From Candidatus Altarchaeales archaeon WOR_SM1_SCG (lineage in GTDB: Archaea > Altiarchaeota > Altiarchaeia > IMC4 > WOR-SM1-SCG), in assembly GCA_001723845.1 (NCBI GenBank), contig MCBE01000011.1, positions 1 to 36,196 on the forward strand: DNA of 36,196 nucleotides. The letters run 5' to 3'. A program made the translations under genes and the position numbers. Positions 7,783 to 15,833 of this stretch are shown here, in pieces; positions within the stretch are counted from its first letter, which is position 1, and each line of letters opens with the position of its first letter. The notes below the pieces were generated by a model that saw only the letters and a program-made list of their open reading frames with translations, had not been told where the DNA came from and made no database searches.

Positions 7783-7954
7783 TTTCAATTATGAATTATA
7801 TGATTAGATTTCATTGATTTTATTTAGATTTATAAAATTGCCAAAAATCAGGATTAATTAAAATAATTACTATGTAAATAAGTTATAATGTAAATAATAT
7901 AAATAATATTATGATATCTAAAACAATACCCACAAATAATACCCAAAACTAAAA

Positions 7955-8863
7955 ATGACAGAAAAAACCCTTGAACAACACACCACGGATTTAAATGAAG
8001 ATGTTGCAGCGATAATAAATGCTGTTGCGAATTTAACAGATGAAATTTTCAATGAACTGCCTCACAGGAGAGGTATGGCTGGAACTAAAAATGTTTTCGG
8101 GGAAGAGCAAAAAGCACTTGATGTATGGACAAACGATGTTTTAGTTGAAGAACTTATGAAAACAGGCGTTGTTAGAACAATAGTTTCCGAGGAACTTGGA
8201 GAGCCGCTGCACAACCCTGAAGAGACAGGTGATTATGTTGTGACGCTTGATCCTCTTGACGGCTCGTCAAACATTGAAAGCAACAACCTTTTCGGAACCA
8301 TCGTCGGTGTCCATAAGGAAAAGGAAACCCTCACAAAAGGTAAAAACCAGGTGTGTGCTTTCTATAACCTGTACGGTCCGATAACGACTCTTGTGTGCGC
8401 TACAAAAGACGGCGTTAATGAATTCGTGAAGCACCGGAAAGGTTCAACTGATTATTTTTTAAGCAGAAAGAACATGAAACTAAAGGAGCCGGGAAGCTTG
8501 ATGAGCATCGGGGGGCTTCCAAAGGACTGGACTCCGGCGTACAGGGAGTTTGTACAGGAAATGATGGATGCCGGTAAAAAAATCAGGTACGGCGGAGCGT
8601 TTGTAGGTGACTTCAACCAGATTCTCTACTACGGCGGTTTCTTCAGCTACCCGTCGCTTGTTGATAAGCCAAACGGTAAACTCCGGCTTGTGATTGAGGC
8701 AAACCCGATGTCGTTTATTATTGAAGCGGCAGGGGGGGCATGCTCAAATGAAAAAGGTTCTGTTCTTGAAATACTCCCGGATGACCCGAACCAGAGAACA
8801 CCGATACATGTCGGGAATAAGGATTTAATTAAACGGCTTGAAGAAATTCATGGAAAATATTGA
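7955..8863 (+). CDS. fbp: fructose-1,6-bisphosphatase, class I
   Basis: Hydrolyses fructose-1,6-bisphosphate to fructose-6-phosphate in gluconeogenesis. At 302 aa it is slightly shorter than the bacterial or eukaryotic average. The metal and phosphate motifs are present: IVSEELGEP (metal ligand Glu), VTLDPLDGSSNIE (the class I signature), and IRYGGAFVGDFNQ with LVIEANPMSFIIEAAGG near the C-terminus. Archaea more often use the class V FBP aldolase/phosphatase, so a class I enzyme was probably acquired early from bacteria. The gene is single, with an AT-rich upstream region and no Shine-Dalgarno site, fitting a leaderless transcript. Confidence 0.95.
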   Translation: MTEKTLEQHTTDLNEDVAAIINAVANLTDEIFNELPHRRGMAGTKNVFGEEQKALDVWTNDVLVEELMKTGVVRTIVSEELGEPLHNPEETGDYVVTLDPLDGSSNIESNNLFGTIVGVHKEKETLTKGKNQVCAFYNLYGPITTLVCATKDGVNEFVKHRKGSTDYFLSRKNMKLKEPGSLMSIGGLPKDWTPAYREFVQEMMDAGKKIRYGGAFVGDFNQILYYGGFFSYPSLVDKPNGKLRLVIEANPMSFIIEAAGGACSNEKGSVLEILPDDPNQRTPIHVGNKDLIKRLEEIHGKY

Positions 8864-9185
8864 TTAAAATTATAAAAACAATTTAATTATAATTTAATAA
8901 GTAAAGAGAGCATGACTGGATGAAGCGTTAATTCAATTCTTCATTACATCGAACTCATTATAAAATATTAGCATTTGCTAAAATTGGATGGTACAAAAGC
9001 AAAAGAAACTGTCCGACAAACAGTGCTAACTTTCTCCGGAATTAGACGCGCATCAGGTAAAAAATGTTGAAATACCAGGATGCAAACAAAATAGCACCAC
9101 CCTGGGATATGTAACTTAAAAAACTAACCGGGATGATAAAATATCTTGATTTAAATAGTTTGAAATCTCATATTTAATTTAATGC
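8864..9185. other. intergenic region, no gene recognised
   Basis: 322 bases. It holds one small palindrome (TTAGCA-TT-TGCTAA, 8968-8981) and an AT-rich stretch before the next gene. A short open stretch (about 8980-9068) reads TKAKETVRQTVLTFSGIR, which could be a gene remnant, but I do not recognise it. Confidence 0.4.
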
Positions 9186-10982
9186 ATGTTTAAAGTTAAT
9201 TATAATAATTATTTATTTAATTCAATAAAAAGGAAAATGAAAAACATAAACAATAAAAAGGAAAATAGTTTTAAAAATTTAAGGATTATGGTTTTAAGTA
9301 TAATTATTTTGATTTTTTTAGCCATTTCAAACACAGGTGCATTTACGCCCATTGAGACAATAACCCTTGATAAAACCGCAATTTATAAGGTATGCACCTG
9401 CGGAGGGGTGTGCTGTACTTCAACGCAATACTGCGAAAGCAATGTATGCAAGCCAAAAAAAGAAATAGGATACGGGTGTGCAAATGACTATGAGTGTTTA
9501 ACCGGGAACTGCCTGGGAGGGACATGTAAGGCGGGTGATGCCTGCGACACAAACGCAGACTGTGCATCTGAAAAGTACTGCGGTGCGGATAACACATGTC
9601 ACGGCAAAAAGCCGAACGGTGAAGCATGTAATGCAAATTATCAATGTTCAAGCAATAATTGCTATAAAAATACAATATGCGAGAAGGAGGGTTTCTGCGG
9701 GGAGGATGCTGACTGCAAAGCTGGAGAGTACTGCGGCAATGATACTAACTGCCACACAAAAAAAGATAATGATGAAATCTGCACGAATGATAATGAATGC
9801 AAAAACCGTTGTATAGAAGGGAAATGCAAGGAGCCGACCTGCGGAGATGATGTCTGCACGGACTTGGAATACTGCGAAAATAATGAATGCAAGCCAAAAA
9901 AAGCACCTAGAGAAGCATGTACTGGTAATGAGGCATGTGTCAGCAATTTTTGTGTCCATGAGATATGCAGAACGGAAGCAACATACTGCGGCGACGGATT
10001 TTGCGATACCGGTGAAAGTATCTCTTCATGCCCTGACGACTGCGGTGAATGCAGTGAAGGGGACACAAAAACCTGCACAGCCCAAAACGGCTGCGAGGGA
10101 ACTCAAACCTGCACGGATGCGAAATGGAGCGACTGCACAACAAACTTAAAGAAATGCGAGAACGAAACCTGCATTCCGGAAACAGGAAAATGTGCCGAGG
10201 AAGTAAAAGCAGATAAAAAGGCACAGGCGGATTCGTTAATGCAGCAGGCGCAAGAGGCAGTTACTTCAGGGGACTATGAAACGGCAAGAGAAAAGGCAGG
10301 CGATGCAAAGGAAATTTATGAAGACATAGGAGATGTGAACAGCTTAAGTGATATTAATTCAATTCTTGGAAACATTGAAAATCTTGATAAAAACATATTT
10401 GAAAAAATCCTCGGTGCAATCTTATCGCCCGCGGGAATTTTAATAATAATTTTAATAATTTTAATAATTATTCTCTTTTTTGCATTTAAATTTTTAAGCA
10501 ACCCCGCGAAAATAAGTATAAAAGTAAATCCTGACCACATCCCGGCAAACGGTAAAACATCAGCGGACATAATTGTCAGGATTCTAAATAAAATCGGGAA
10601 GGAAACAGGTGCAAAAGAAGATATTATAGTTGAACTCACATCCGGCTCAGGCGAGATAAAACCAGACAGGGTGACAATACTTAAAGGAAAAAGCGTTGAA
10701 AAATCACAGGTCACCTCATCAACAACACCCGAAATCGTTGACATCACCGGAAACTGCGAGGGACTTACTGAAGGAAAAGCAAAGGTGACATTCACATCTG
10801 TTTCTGCGAGGTTCTGCATGCACTGCGGGGCAAAACTCCTTGCCGAGGGCGAACCCTGCCCGAGATGCGGGAAACTTCCTCCTTCGGGAACGGACACCAA
10901 GGTATGCCAGAACGCCGACTGCGGGGAAATTATACCAAAGCAGGCGAGGTACTGCAGGAAGTGCGGGGCGGCACAGCCGTAG
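9186..10982 (+). CDS. Cys-rich membrane protein with C-terminal zinc ribbons
   Basis: A 598-residue multi-domain protein. Residues about 33-52 form an N-terminal hydrophobic segment (signal or anchor). Residues 60-340 are a chain of Cys-rich repeats (patterns such as EYCENNECKPKK and CGDGFCDTGES). Residues 340-400 are a charged, TPR-like helical stretch (SLMQQAQEAVTSGDYETARE). A strong transmembrane helix lies at about 410-433. Residues 436-540 resemble a bacterial Ig-like/invasin domain (NPDHIPANGKTSADI). Residues 541-598 carry two zinc ribbons (FCMHCGAK..CPRCGK; YCRKCGAAQP). The first ATG is at 9186; ATG at 9237 has an AAGG site five bases upstream and may be the real start. It precedes three contractile-tail genes, so it could anchor or cap that apparatus. 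No overall family is recognised. Confidence 0.8.
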   Translation: MFKVNYNNYLFNSIKRKMKNINNKKENSFKNLRIMVLSIIILIFLAISNTGAFTPIETITLDKTAIYKVCTCGGVCCTSTQYCESNVCKPKKEIGYGCANDYECLTGNCLGGTCKAGDACDTNADCASEKYCGADNTCHGKKPNGEACNANYQCSSNNCYKNTICEKEGFCGEDADCKAGEYCGNDTNCHTKKDNDEICTNDNECKNRCIEGKCKEPTCGDDVCTDLEYCENNECKPKKAPREACTGNEACVSNFCVHEICRTEATYCGDGFCDTGESISSCPDDCGECSEGDTKTCTAQNGCEGTQTCTDAKWSDCTTNLKKCENETCIPETGKCAEEVKADKKAQADSLMQQAQEAVTSGDYETAREKAGDAKEIYEDIGDVNSLSDINSILGNIENLDKNIFEKILGAILSPAGILIIILIILIIILFFAFKFLSNPAKISIKVNPDHIPANGKTSADIIVRILNKIGKETGAKEDIIVELTSGSGEIKPDRVTILKGKSVEKSQVTSSTTPEIVDITGNCEGLTEGKAKVTFTSVSARFCMHCGAKLLAEGEPCPRCGKLPPSGTDTKVCQNADCGEIIPKQARYCRKCGAAQP

Positions 10983-11048
10983 AATAAATGAGATAAAAAA
11001 ATAAATTGAAAAATTTTAATTGAAATTAAAATTAAATTAAATTAAAAA

Positions 11049-11441
11049 ATGGGTCAGCCGGCAGCTAAAATGGGCGACAGAATTGTTGCAACAGACACGC
11101 ACATAATAATGATTCCCTCACCGGGGGGACCTGTCCCGACACCGCTTCCCCATCCTTTTAACGGGATAATAAACGGGGATTTAAGCAGTGATGTTTTCAT
11201 TGAAGGAAAACCGGCTGCAATTGTCGGAAGCACCGCGATGAACACGCCGCCGCATATACCCCAGGGAGGTCCGTTCCAGAAGCCACCTTCAAACCAGGGA
11301 AAAATACAGGTAGGAAGCCCGGCGGTTTTTATAAACGGGAAGCCTGCTGCAAGAAACGGCGATACGGCAGTGACATGCAACGACCCCGCGGATTTGCCTG
11401 TCGGGAAAGTCATTGCCGTTGGCACGGTGTTTTTCGGGTAA
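11049..11441 (+). CDS. PAAR-domain spike-tip protein
   Basis: One hundred and thirty residues rich in Gly, Pro and Ala, with repeated PAAR-type turns: MGQPAAKMGDRI at the start, EGKPAAIVGS in the middle, INGKPAARNGDTAVTC near the end, and a central PSPGGPVPTPLPHPF. PAAR proteins form the sharp cone at the tip of the VgrG or phage spike in contractile injection systems. No C-terminal toxin domain is attached. The gene starts 66 bases after the Cys-rich membrane protein and is followed by gp25-like and baseplate-J-like genes, which supports assembly into one spike/baseplate. Confidence 0.9.
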   Translation: MGQPAAKMGDRIVATDTHIIMIPSPGGPVPTPLPHPFNGIINGDLSSDVFIEGKPAAIVGSTAMNTPPHIPQGGPFQKPPSNQGKIQVGSPAVFINGKPAARNGDTAVTCNDPADLPVGKVIAVGTVFFG

Positions 11442-11511
11442 ATAATAAAAATAATAATTAAGAAACAATACAAAAAAACAATACAAAAAAAACAGCAAAA
11501 TAACAACAAAA

Positions 11512-11940
11512 ATGACAGAGGAACTGCTCGGGATTGATTTAAAATTGTCGGGAACGCGGGTTGATAAATTCCTTGAATTCAGGGATTTGCAGGTGAATGC
11601 AAAAGGGGATTTTGATGTTGTGAGCGGAAACTACAACCTGGGGCAGGCGATTTTCAACCGCATCAGCACGAGGCAGGGCGAACTTGAGGAATTCGGGCAT
11701 CCGGCTTACGGCTCACGGCTTTATGAACTAATCGGCGAGCCAAACAATGAGAGAACCAGGGAACTAATAAAAATGTATGTCAGGGAATGCCTCATGCAGG
11801 AACCGCGTATAAAGGATATCCCGGGTATTTCGGTTAAAGAAAGAACCAGGGATTCGGTTGATGTGAGCATTACGGTGATTCCGATTGAAAGTGAAGTTGC
11901 CCTGAACATTGTATTCCCGTTTTACCTTGAAATTGTGTAA
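11512..11940 (+). CDS. GPW/gp25-family baseplate wedge protein
   Basis: One hundred and forty-two residues of the GPW/gp25 family, the baseplate wedge protein found next to the sheath ring in phages, type VI secretion (TssE) and extracellular contractile systems. Motifs in favour are GNYNLGQAIFNRISTRQGELEEFGHPAYGS with YELIGEPN (the classic 'R--T--GE-----YG' core) and the DSVDVSITVIPIES strand pair. It sits between PAAR and the baseplate-J-like gene, the typical order in archaeal and bacterial contractile clusters. The upstream 70 bases are A-rich and without a clear ribosome site. Confidence 0.9.
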   Translation: MTEELLGIDLKLSGTRVDKFLEFRDLQVNAKGDFDVVSGNYNLGQAIFNRISTRQGELEEFGHPAYGSRLYELIGEPNNERTRELIKMYVRECLMQEPRIKDIPGISVKERTRDSVDVSITVIPIESEVALNIVFPFYLEIV

Positions 11941-11990
11941 TTATACTCAATTATTTAATTATAATAAAATTCAAAAATAATTTTTTAATT

Positions 11991-13559
11991 ATGGCATTTG
12001 CAAAAAAACACTACAACGAAATAGTAGAGGATGTGCTTGCGAGAATAACAAAAGGAGTTGTTAACGAACGGCATGAATTTGTTCCGGGAAAATCAAGATA
12101 CCTGCTTTCATCAACGCCTGCCGGGGAAATCATAAAAATTGAGGGTACATTAAACGCAACGAACACCGCATTCAAAAAAGACAGGGACTACGCTCTTGAG
12201 GATAATTCAATCGCCTGGAAAGAAGACGGTGAAAAACCCGATGATTCAACATATTTTCTTGTAAATTATATTTTTGGCGACTCAACAAAAACAGCAGGCA
12301 TAACGGACATAAACCCGGGGAGCGTTGCAAGAACACTTGTTGAAGCGGTTGGAAGAGAGATTGATTTTGTGTACGAGGAAATGAACCAGATTTACCTTTC
12401 GGGTTTTATTGACACGGCAAGGGGTTCTGCACTTGACATGGTTGTTTCAATTCTCGGTATTGAAAGAAAACCGCCCGAGCGCGCAGGCGGCAGTATAACA
12501 TTCGGGAGAAACACGCCGCCCGGGGAGATTTCAAAAACCGAATCAATAATAAGCGACGGGAGAAAAAGATATGTCCTTAAAAATGCTCCTGTGAAAAATA
12601 TAATTAAAATTTCAGGTACCGTAAATTCCGAATCAACGGAGTTTGAGGAAGATACAGGTTACAGGTTAATTGAAGGTGAAAAAGGAATTTTAAGTACAAT
12701 TGAATTTTTAAATGATTCAAAAAAGCCGGATATTAAAACCGTTTTTAATGTTGAATACGCTGCGTATGAAAAAATAATTATTCCCGGCGGAACCGTTATT
12801 TCAACCGCAGGTCCGGTTCCTGAAAATGTAAAAACATTTAAAACAGGAAAAGAAGCAATTCTCCTGCCTTCAAAAGAAGATAAAAACAGGTGGCTTGCAG
12901 ATGTCTTTGCGGTATCGGAAGTTCCCGGAAAACAGGGAAATGTTAATGCAGGTGCGGTAACGGTAATGCCGAAGCCCCCTGTTGGAATTGAATATGTTAT
13001 AAATAAAAATGATATTTTAACCGGCTCGGACGAGGAATCCGATTATGACCTGAAAAAAAGAGCAAAACACGCGCTTGAAGCAGCAGGAAAAGCAACATAC
13101 AATTCATTAAAGACCGCTGTCATGGGCGTTGAAGGTGTTAATTCCGCGGTTGTTGAAGACATGCCAGAGGGCGTTTCAGGAGTTGTTAAAATAATTGCAG
13201 ACGGCGGGTGGGAGGATGAAATAAAAGAGGTTATTGAAAACACACGCTCTGCGGGAATAAAAGTTGAATTTTACCGCCCGAGGATTGTTGACATTGGAAT
13301 TGAATTGAATTTAAAATTAAGAAAGGAAGTTGATGAAATTTCCGTTAAAGAAATTGAGCCGGAAGCAAAAAACAGGGTGAAAGATTACATTGACTCGCTT
13401 GACATCGGCGAGGATGTCATCTATAACCAGGTAATAAACCGCGTGCTTGATATTGAGGAAATTCTTGATGTCATTGTGAAGGTAAACGGAGCGGAAGAAG
13501 ATGTTGAAATAGCGTCCGATGAAATGGTTAAGTTGAAGAATATTGATGTGTTTTTTTAG
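11991..13559 (+). CDS. baseplate J-like protein with duplicated insertion
   Basis: A 522-residue baseplate protein of the phage Mu gp47/P2 gpJ type. PGSVARTLVEAVGREIDFVYEEMNQIYLSGFIDTARGSALDMV (about residues 105-150) is the family N-terminal region. SDEESDYDLKKRAKHALEAAGKATYNSLKTAVMGVEGVNSAVV (345-387) is the conserved core, and a repeated beta region follows. Two parts, about residues 36-93 and 190-260, are similar to each other (RYLLSSTPAGEIIKIEG and RYVLKNAPVKNIIKISG), showing an internal duplication of a small beta domain. It is the last gene of the spike/baseplate set and converges on ilvN. J-like proteins bridge the hub and the sheath-bearing baseplate. Confidence 0.88.
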   Translation: MAFAKKHYNEIVEDVLARITKGVVNERHEFVPGKSRYLLSSTPAGEIIKIEGTLNATNTAFKKDRDYALEDNSIAWKEDGEKPDDSTYFLVNYIFGDSTKTAGITDINPGSVARTLVEAVGREIDFVYEEMNQIYLSGFIDTARGSALDMVVSILGIERKPPERAGGSITFGRNTPPGEISKTESIISDGRKRYVLKNAPVKNIIKISGTVNSESTEFEEDTGYRLIEGEKGILSTIEFLNDSKKPDIKTVFNVEYAAYEKIIIPGGTVISTAGPVPENVKTFKTGKEAILLPSKEDKNRWLADVFAVSEVPGKQGNVNAGAVTVMPKPPVGIEYVINKNDILTGSDEESDYDLKKRAKHALEAAGKATYNSLKTAVMGVEGVNSAVVEDMPEGVSGVVKIIADGGWEDEIKEVIENTRSAGIKVEFYRPRIVDIGIELNLKLRKEVDEISVKEIEPEAKNRVKDYIDSLDIGEDVIYNQVINRVLDIEEILDVIVKVNGAEEDVEIASDEMVKLKNIDVFF

Positions 13560-13792
13560 ATGTTACATTGCAGCAAGAATGTCCCCTTCCCGGGGGAAAA
13601 GTGAAATTGCACATTGCTTCGGATAAAAACAAAATCCGTGTCCGGCACGATAAAACACTGATTAAAATCATTAATTTAAAGGATCGGACGAAAAAGTGTC
13701 AATCTATCTGCAACATAACAATTTATATTAAATTTATTCGGGAGAGGGGCGTCATTTCCTGTATTCCGCGCAATTTTTCGGAAGAGAGTTTA

Positions 13793-14275
13793 TCACGCTC
13801 TTTGCATTGCAGTAGTTCCTGTTCTTGCAACCTCTTTTATCCCGAATGATCGCATGAGATTGATAAATGCATCAATTTTATCCGCATCGCCCGTTATCTC
13901 CACTGTTAGTGATTCGGTTGCAACATCAACGATTTTCCCGCGAAAAACATCAACATACTGGATTACCTCTGATTTCTGTTTTTCTTTGGGAGTGTGTACT
14001 TTAATAAGGCAAAGTTCCCTGCACACCGCCTTTTCCTTATTGATGTCGCTTACCTTTATAACATTCACAAGTTTGTTCATCTGCTTTATGACCTGCTCTA
14101 AAACACGGTCATCGCCGGTTGTAAGAATCGTCATCCTTGCAATCTCCGGGTGATCTGTCGGACCGACGGTAATATTGTCAATATTAAACCCCCTTCTTGA
14201 AAACATTGAAGAAACCCTCTGCATAACTCCCGGTTTGTGCTCAACCGTTGCCGTAAAAATATGTGTTTGAATCAT
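13793..14275 (-). CDS. ilvN: acetolactate synthase small (regulatory) subunit
   Basis: A 160-residue protein of the IlvN/IlvH family, which binds branched-chain amino acids and feedback-regulates the IlvB catalytic subunit of valine/isoleucine/leucine synthesis. The N-terminal ACT domain reads TATVEHKPGVMQRVSSMFSRRGFNIDNITVG, and the C-terminal half continues with TESLTVEITGDADKIDAFINLM and ARTGTTAMQR. It is intact and of normal length. The large subunit gene, usually directly upstream, is absent. Upstream here (above 14275) is a tyrosine recombinase on the opposite strand, so the operon was either split or never joined. Upstream AT-rich DNA probably holds the divergent promoters. Confidence 0.93.
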   Translation of the reverse strand: MIQTHIFTATVEHKPGVMQRVSSMFSRRGFNIDNITVGPTDHPEIARMTILTTGDDRVLEQVIKQMNKLVNVIKVSDINKEKAVCRELCLIKVHTPKEKQKSEVIQYVDVFRGKIVDVATESLTVEITGDADKIDAFINLMRSFGIKEVARTGTTAMQRA

Positions 14276-14405
14276 TTTTTAGTTTATTTTTTTAAAACTT
14301 AATTGAAGTTCTATTGAATTATATTATTAAAATTTTAAATTAATGAATATTTAATGAAATTTATTTGAATTTGAATTTAATCAATTAAAATAATATTCAA
14401 GAAAA

Positions 14406-15477
14406 ATGATTTCTGTTGAAAAAATTGATGGCAGAATAGCAGTTAAATTTCCATACAACACAGACCACATCGAGAAGATTAAATCTATTGACGGCTACCG
14501 GTGGCATATTCAAAAGAAATACTGGTATTTTCCAAACAATGATGGAATTGTGGAAAAGATTTTATCTGCGTTCCCCGGGGAAGACATAAGTATTGATCTG
14601 GAATTAAAGGAATTTTACACTCTTGAAAGAGAACTTGTTTCAAGAAAATATCCTTTCACTGTCGTTCAAGGCTTTATTCGTATAACTCATAAACAGTCCA
14701 AAAACAGTTAAAGCATACCTTCACTACAACAAGGAACTTGTTAAATTCGCAGGCAATCGTTCATCCGATATAGATGAATCCGACATAAAAAATTACCTTT
14801 TTTATCTTGTTGAGAAGAAAGACGCTTCCGCTTCCACTTTGAATGTTGCAGTGAATGCCCTGAATTTTTACTACGGAAAAATTTTAAAGAGAAAATTCAT
14901 GTATGAAATAAAGAGACCGAGAAAGGATAAAAAGCTGCCGGTTGTTTTAAGTGGGGGCGAGGTTTCAAAAATTCTTTCTGCGGTTTCAAATATCAAACAT
15001 AAAGCAATTTTAATGATTATTTACTCCGCGGGTTTGAGAGTCAGTGAAGTTGTAAAGTTAAAGGTTGAAGACATTGATGATGAGAGAAAGTTAATTCGTG
15101 TTAAGGGTGCGAAAGGAAGGAAAGACAGATATACAATTCTCTCTGATAAAGCATTAGAAACATCGGAGATTTACTTGAAATCTCATAAACCCAAGAAATG
15201 GCTTTTTACAGGGGCAAAAAAGACAGGACACTTGAATATAAGAAGCGTGCAAAAAATATTTGATAATGCTGTAAAGTCCGCAGGGATAAGAAAGGATGTT
15301 TCTGTTCATTGTTTGAGGCATAGTTTTGCAACTCACTTACTTGAAAGCGGTGTTGACCTAAGATATATTCAGGAATTACTTGGACATAAAAGTAGTAAGA
15401 CAACAGAGATTTATACACATGTAAGCAATAAGAATCTGGGGAAAATTAAAAGCCCATTAGATAATTTGAATCTGTAA
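14406..15477 (+). pseudogene. XerC/D-like tyrosine recombinase with frameshift
   Basis: Two reading frames make one recombinase. The first (14406-14711) encodes a small N-terminal domain of a kind found in front of some integrases (VKFPYNTDHIEKIKSIDGYRW..KYWYFPNNDG; possibly HARP-like). The second frame, readable from about 14686, holds the SAM-like core domain (NSPKTVKAYLHYNKEL) and the catalytic domain to 15477: Arg in SAGLRVSEV, HCLRHSFATHLLESG, LLGHKSSKTTEIYTHV with the tyrosine. So R, H-x-x-R, H and Y are all intact. The frame shifts near 14683-14691. Either this is a recent null mutation, a sequencing error, or a recoding site. The gene is next to inverted repeats that flank the giant surface protein gene. 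Confidence 0.8.
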
Positions 15478-15565
15478 AAATTAAAGAAATTCAATTTTAT
15501 TTTTATACTCAAATCTAAATTAACTGTATATTCAAATTTAACAAATAATATTCATGATTCATCCA

Positions 15566-15673
15566 GAGAGCGTGAAAACCCCTATTTTTGCAAAATTGGG
15601 TTTTCAAAACCAATATCTCAAGCAAGCCCAAAATTTGAAATTTGCTTAATTTTGGACTTTTTCGGGCGCTCTC
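15566..15673. other. structured element: outer stem with two inner hairpins
   Basis: GAGAGCG (15566-15572) pairs with CGCTCTC (15667-15673) as an outer stem. Inside, GAAAACCC (15574-15581) pairs with GGGTTTTC (15598-15605), and CCAAAATT (15628-15635) pairs with AATTTTGG (15648-15655). Together this makes a three-way-junction-like fold. It lies downstream of the recombinase and has no coding frame. It could be a recombination site, a transcribed structured RNA, or a terminator complex. Pairing is read directly; function is unknown. Confidence 0.5.
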
Positions 15674-15680
15674 ATTCATT

Positions 15681-15754
15681 AGAGATATAGACGAACTAAA
15701 GTTCGCATATATCTCTAAATAGAGTTATATGTGAACATAAGTTCATATATAACT
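15681..15754. repeat. two tandem similar hairpins before the giant gene
   Basis: Hairpin one, 15681-15716: AGAGATATA..CGAAC, loop TAAA, GTTCG..TATATCTCT, with one two-base mismatch. Hairpin two, 15723-15754: a 14-bp stem AGTTATATGTGAAC (one G-T pair) around loop ATAA and GTTCATATATAACT. They share the GAAC-loop-GTTC top and AT-rich base, so they look like a duplicated site. They sit just before the left inverted repeat. Binding sites for a recombinase or regulator are plausible. Confidence 0.5.
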
Positions 15755-15780
15755 TGTTATATGAAATTTCTTTGGGGGGG
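15753..15780 (+). repeat. left inverted repeat flanking giant gene
   Basis: Contains CTTGTTATATGA (15753-15764) and, two bases later, TTTCTTTGGGGGGG (15767-15780). Both parts recur inverted on the far side of the 1604-aa gene, at 20719-20730 and 20671-20685. It ends in a run of seven G, mirrored by eight C on the right. It is interpreted as a boundary of a mobile or invertible cassette; see the right repeat. Confidence 0.55.
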
Positions 15781-15833
15781 AATTTTACACATCAATATTG
15801 TCAAAATTTAATTATATCAAAATTTAATCCAAA

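Noticed and set aside
9343-10224. Several antisense and alternate-frame ORFs over the Cys-rich protein
   Set aside because: Low-complexity shadows of the repeat region; the 598-codon frame with domains and membrane segments explains the DNA.
13568-13849. 93-codon frame after the baseplate J gene
   Set aside because: Non-ATG start, no recognisable domain, overlaps the end of ilvN on the other strand; the region looks like spacer between convergent genes.
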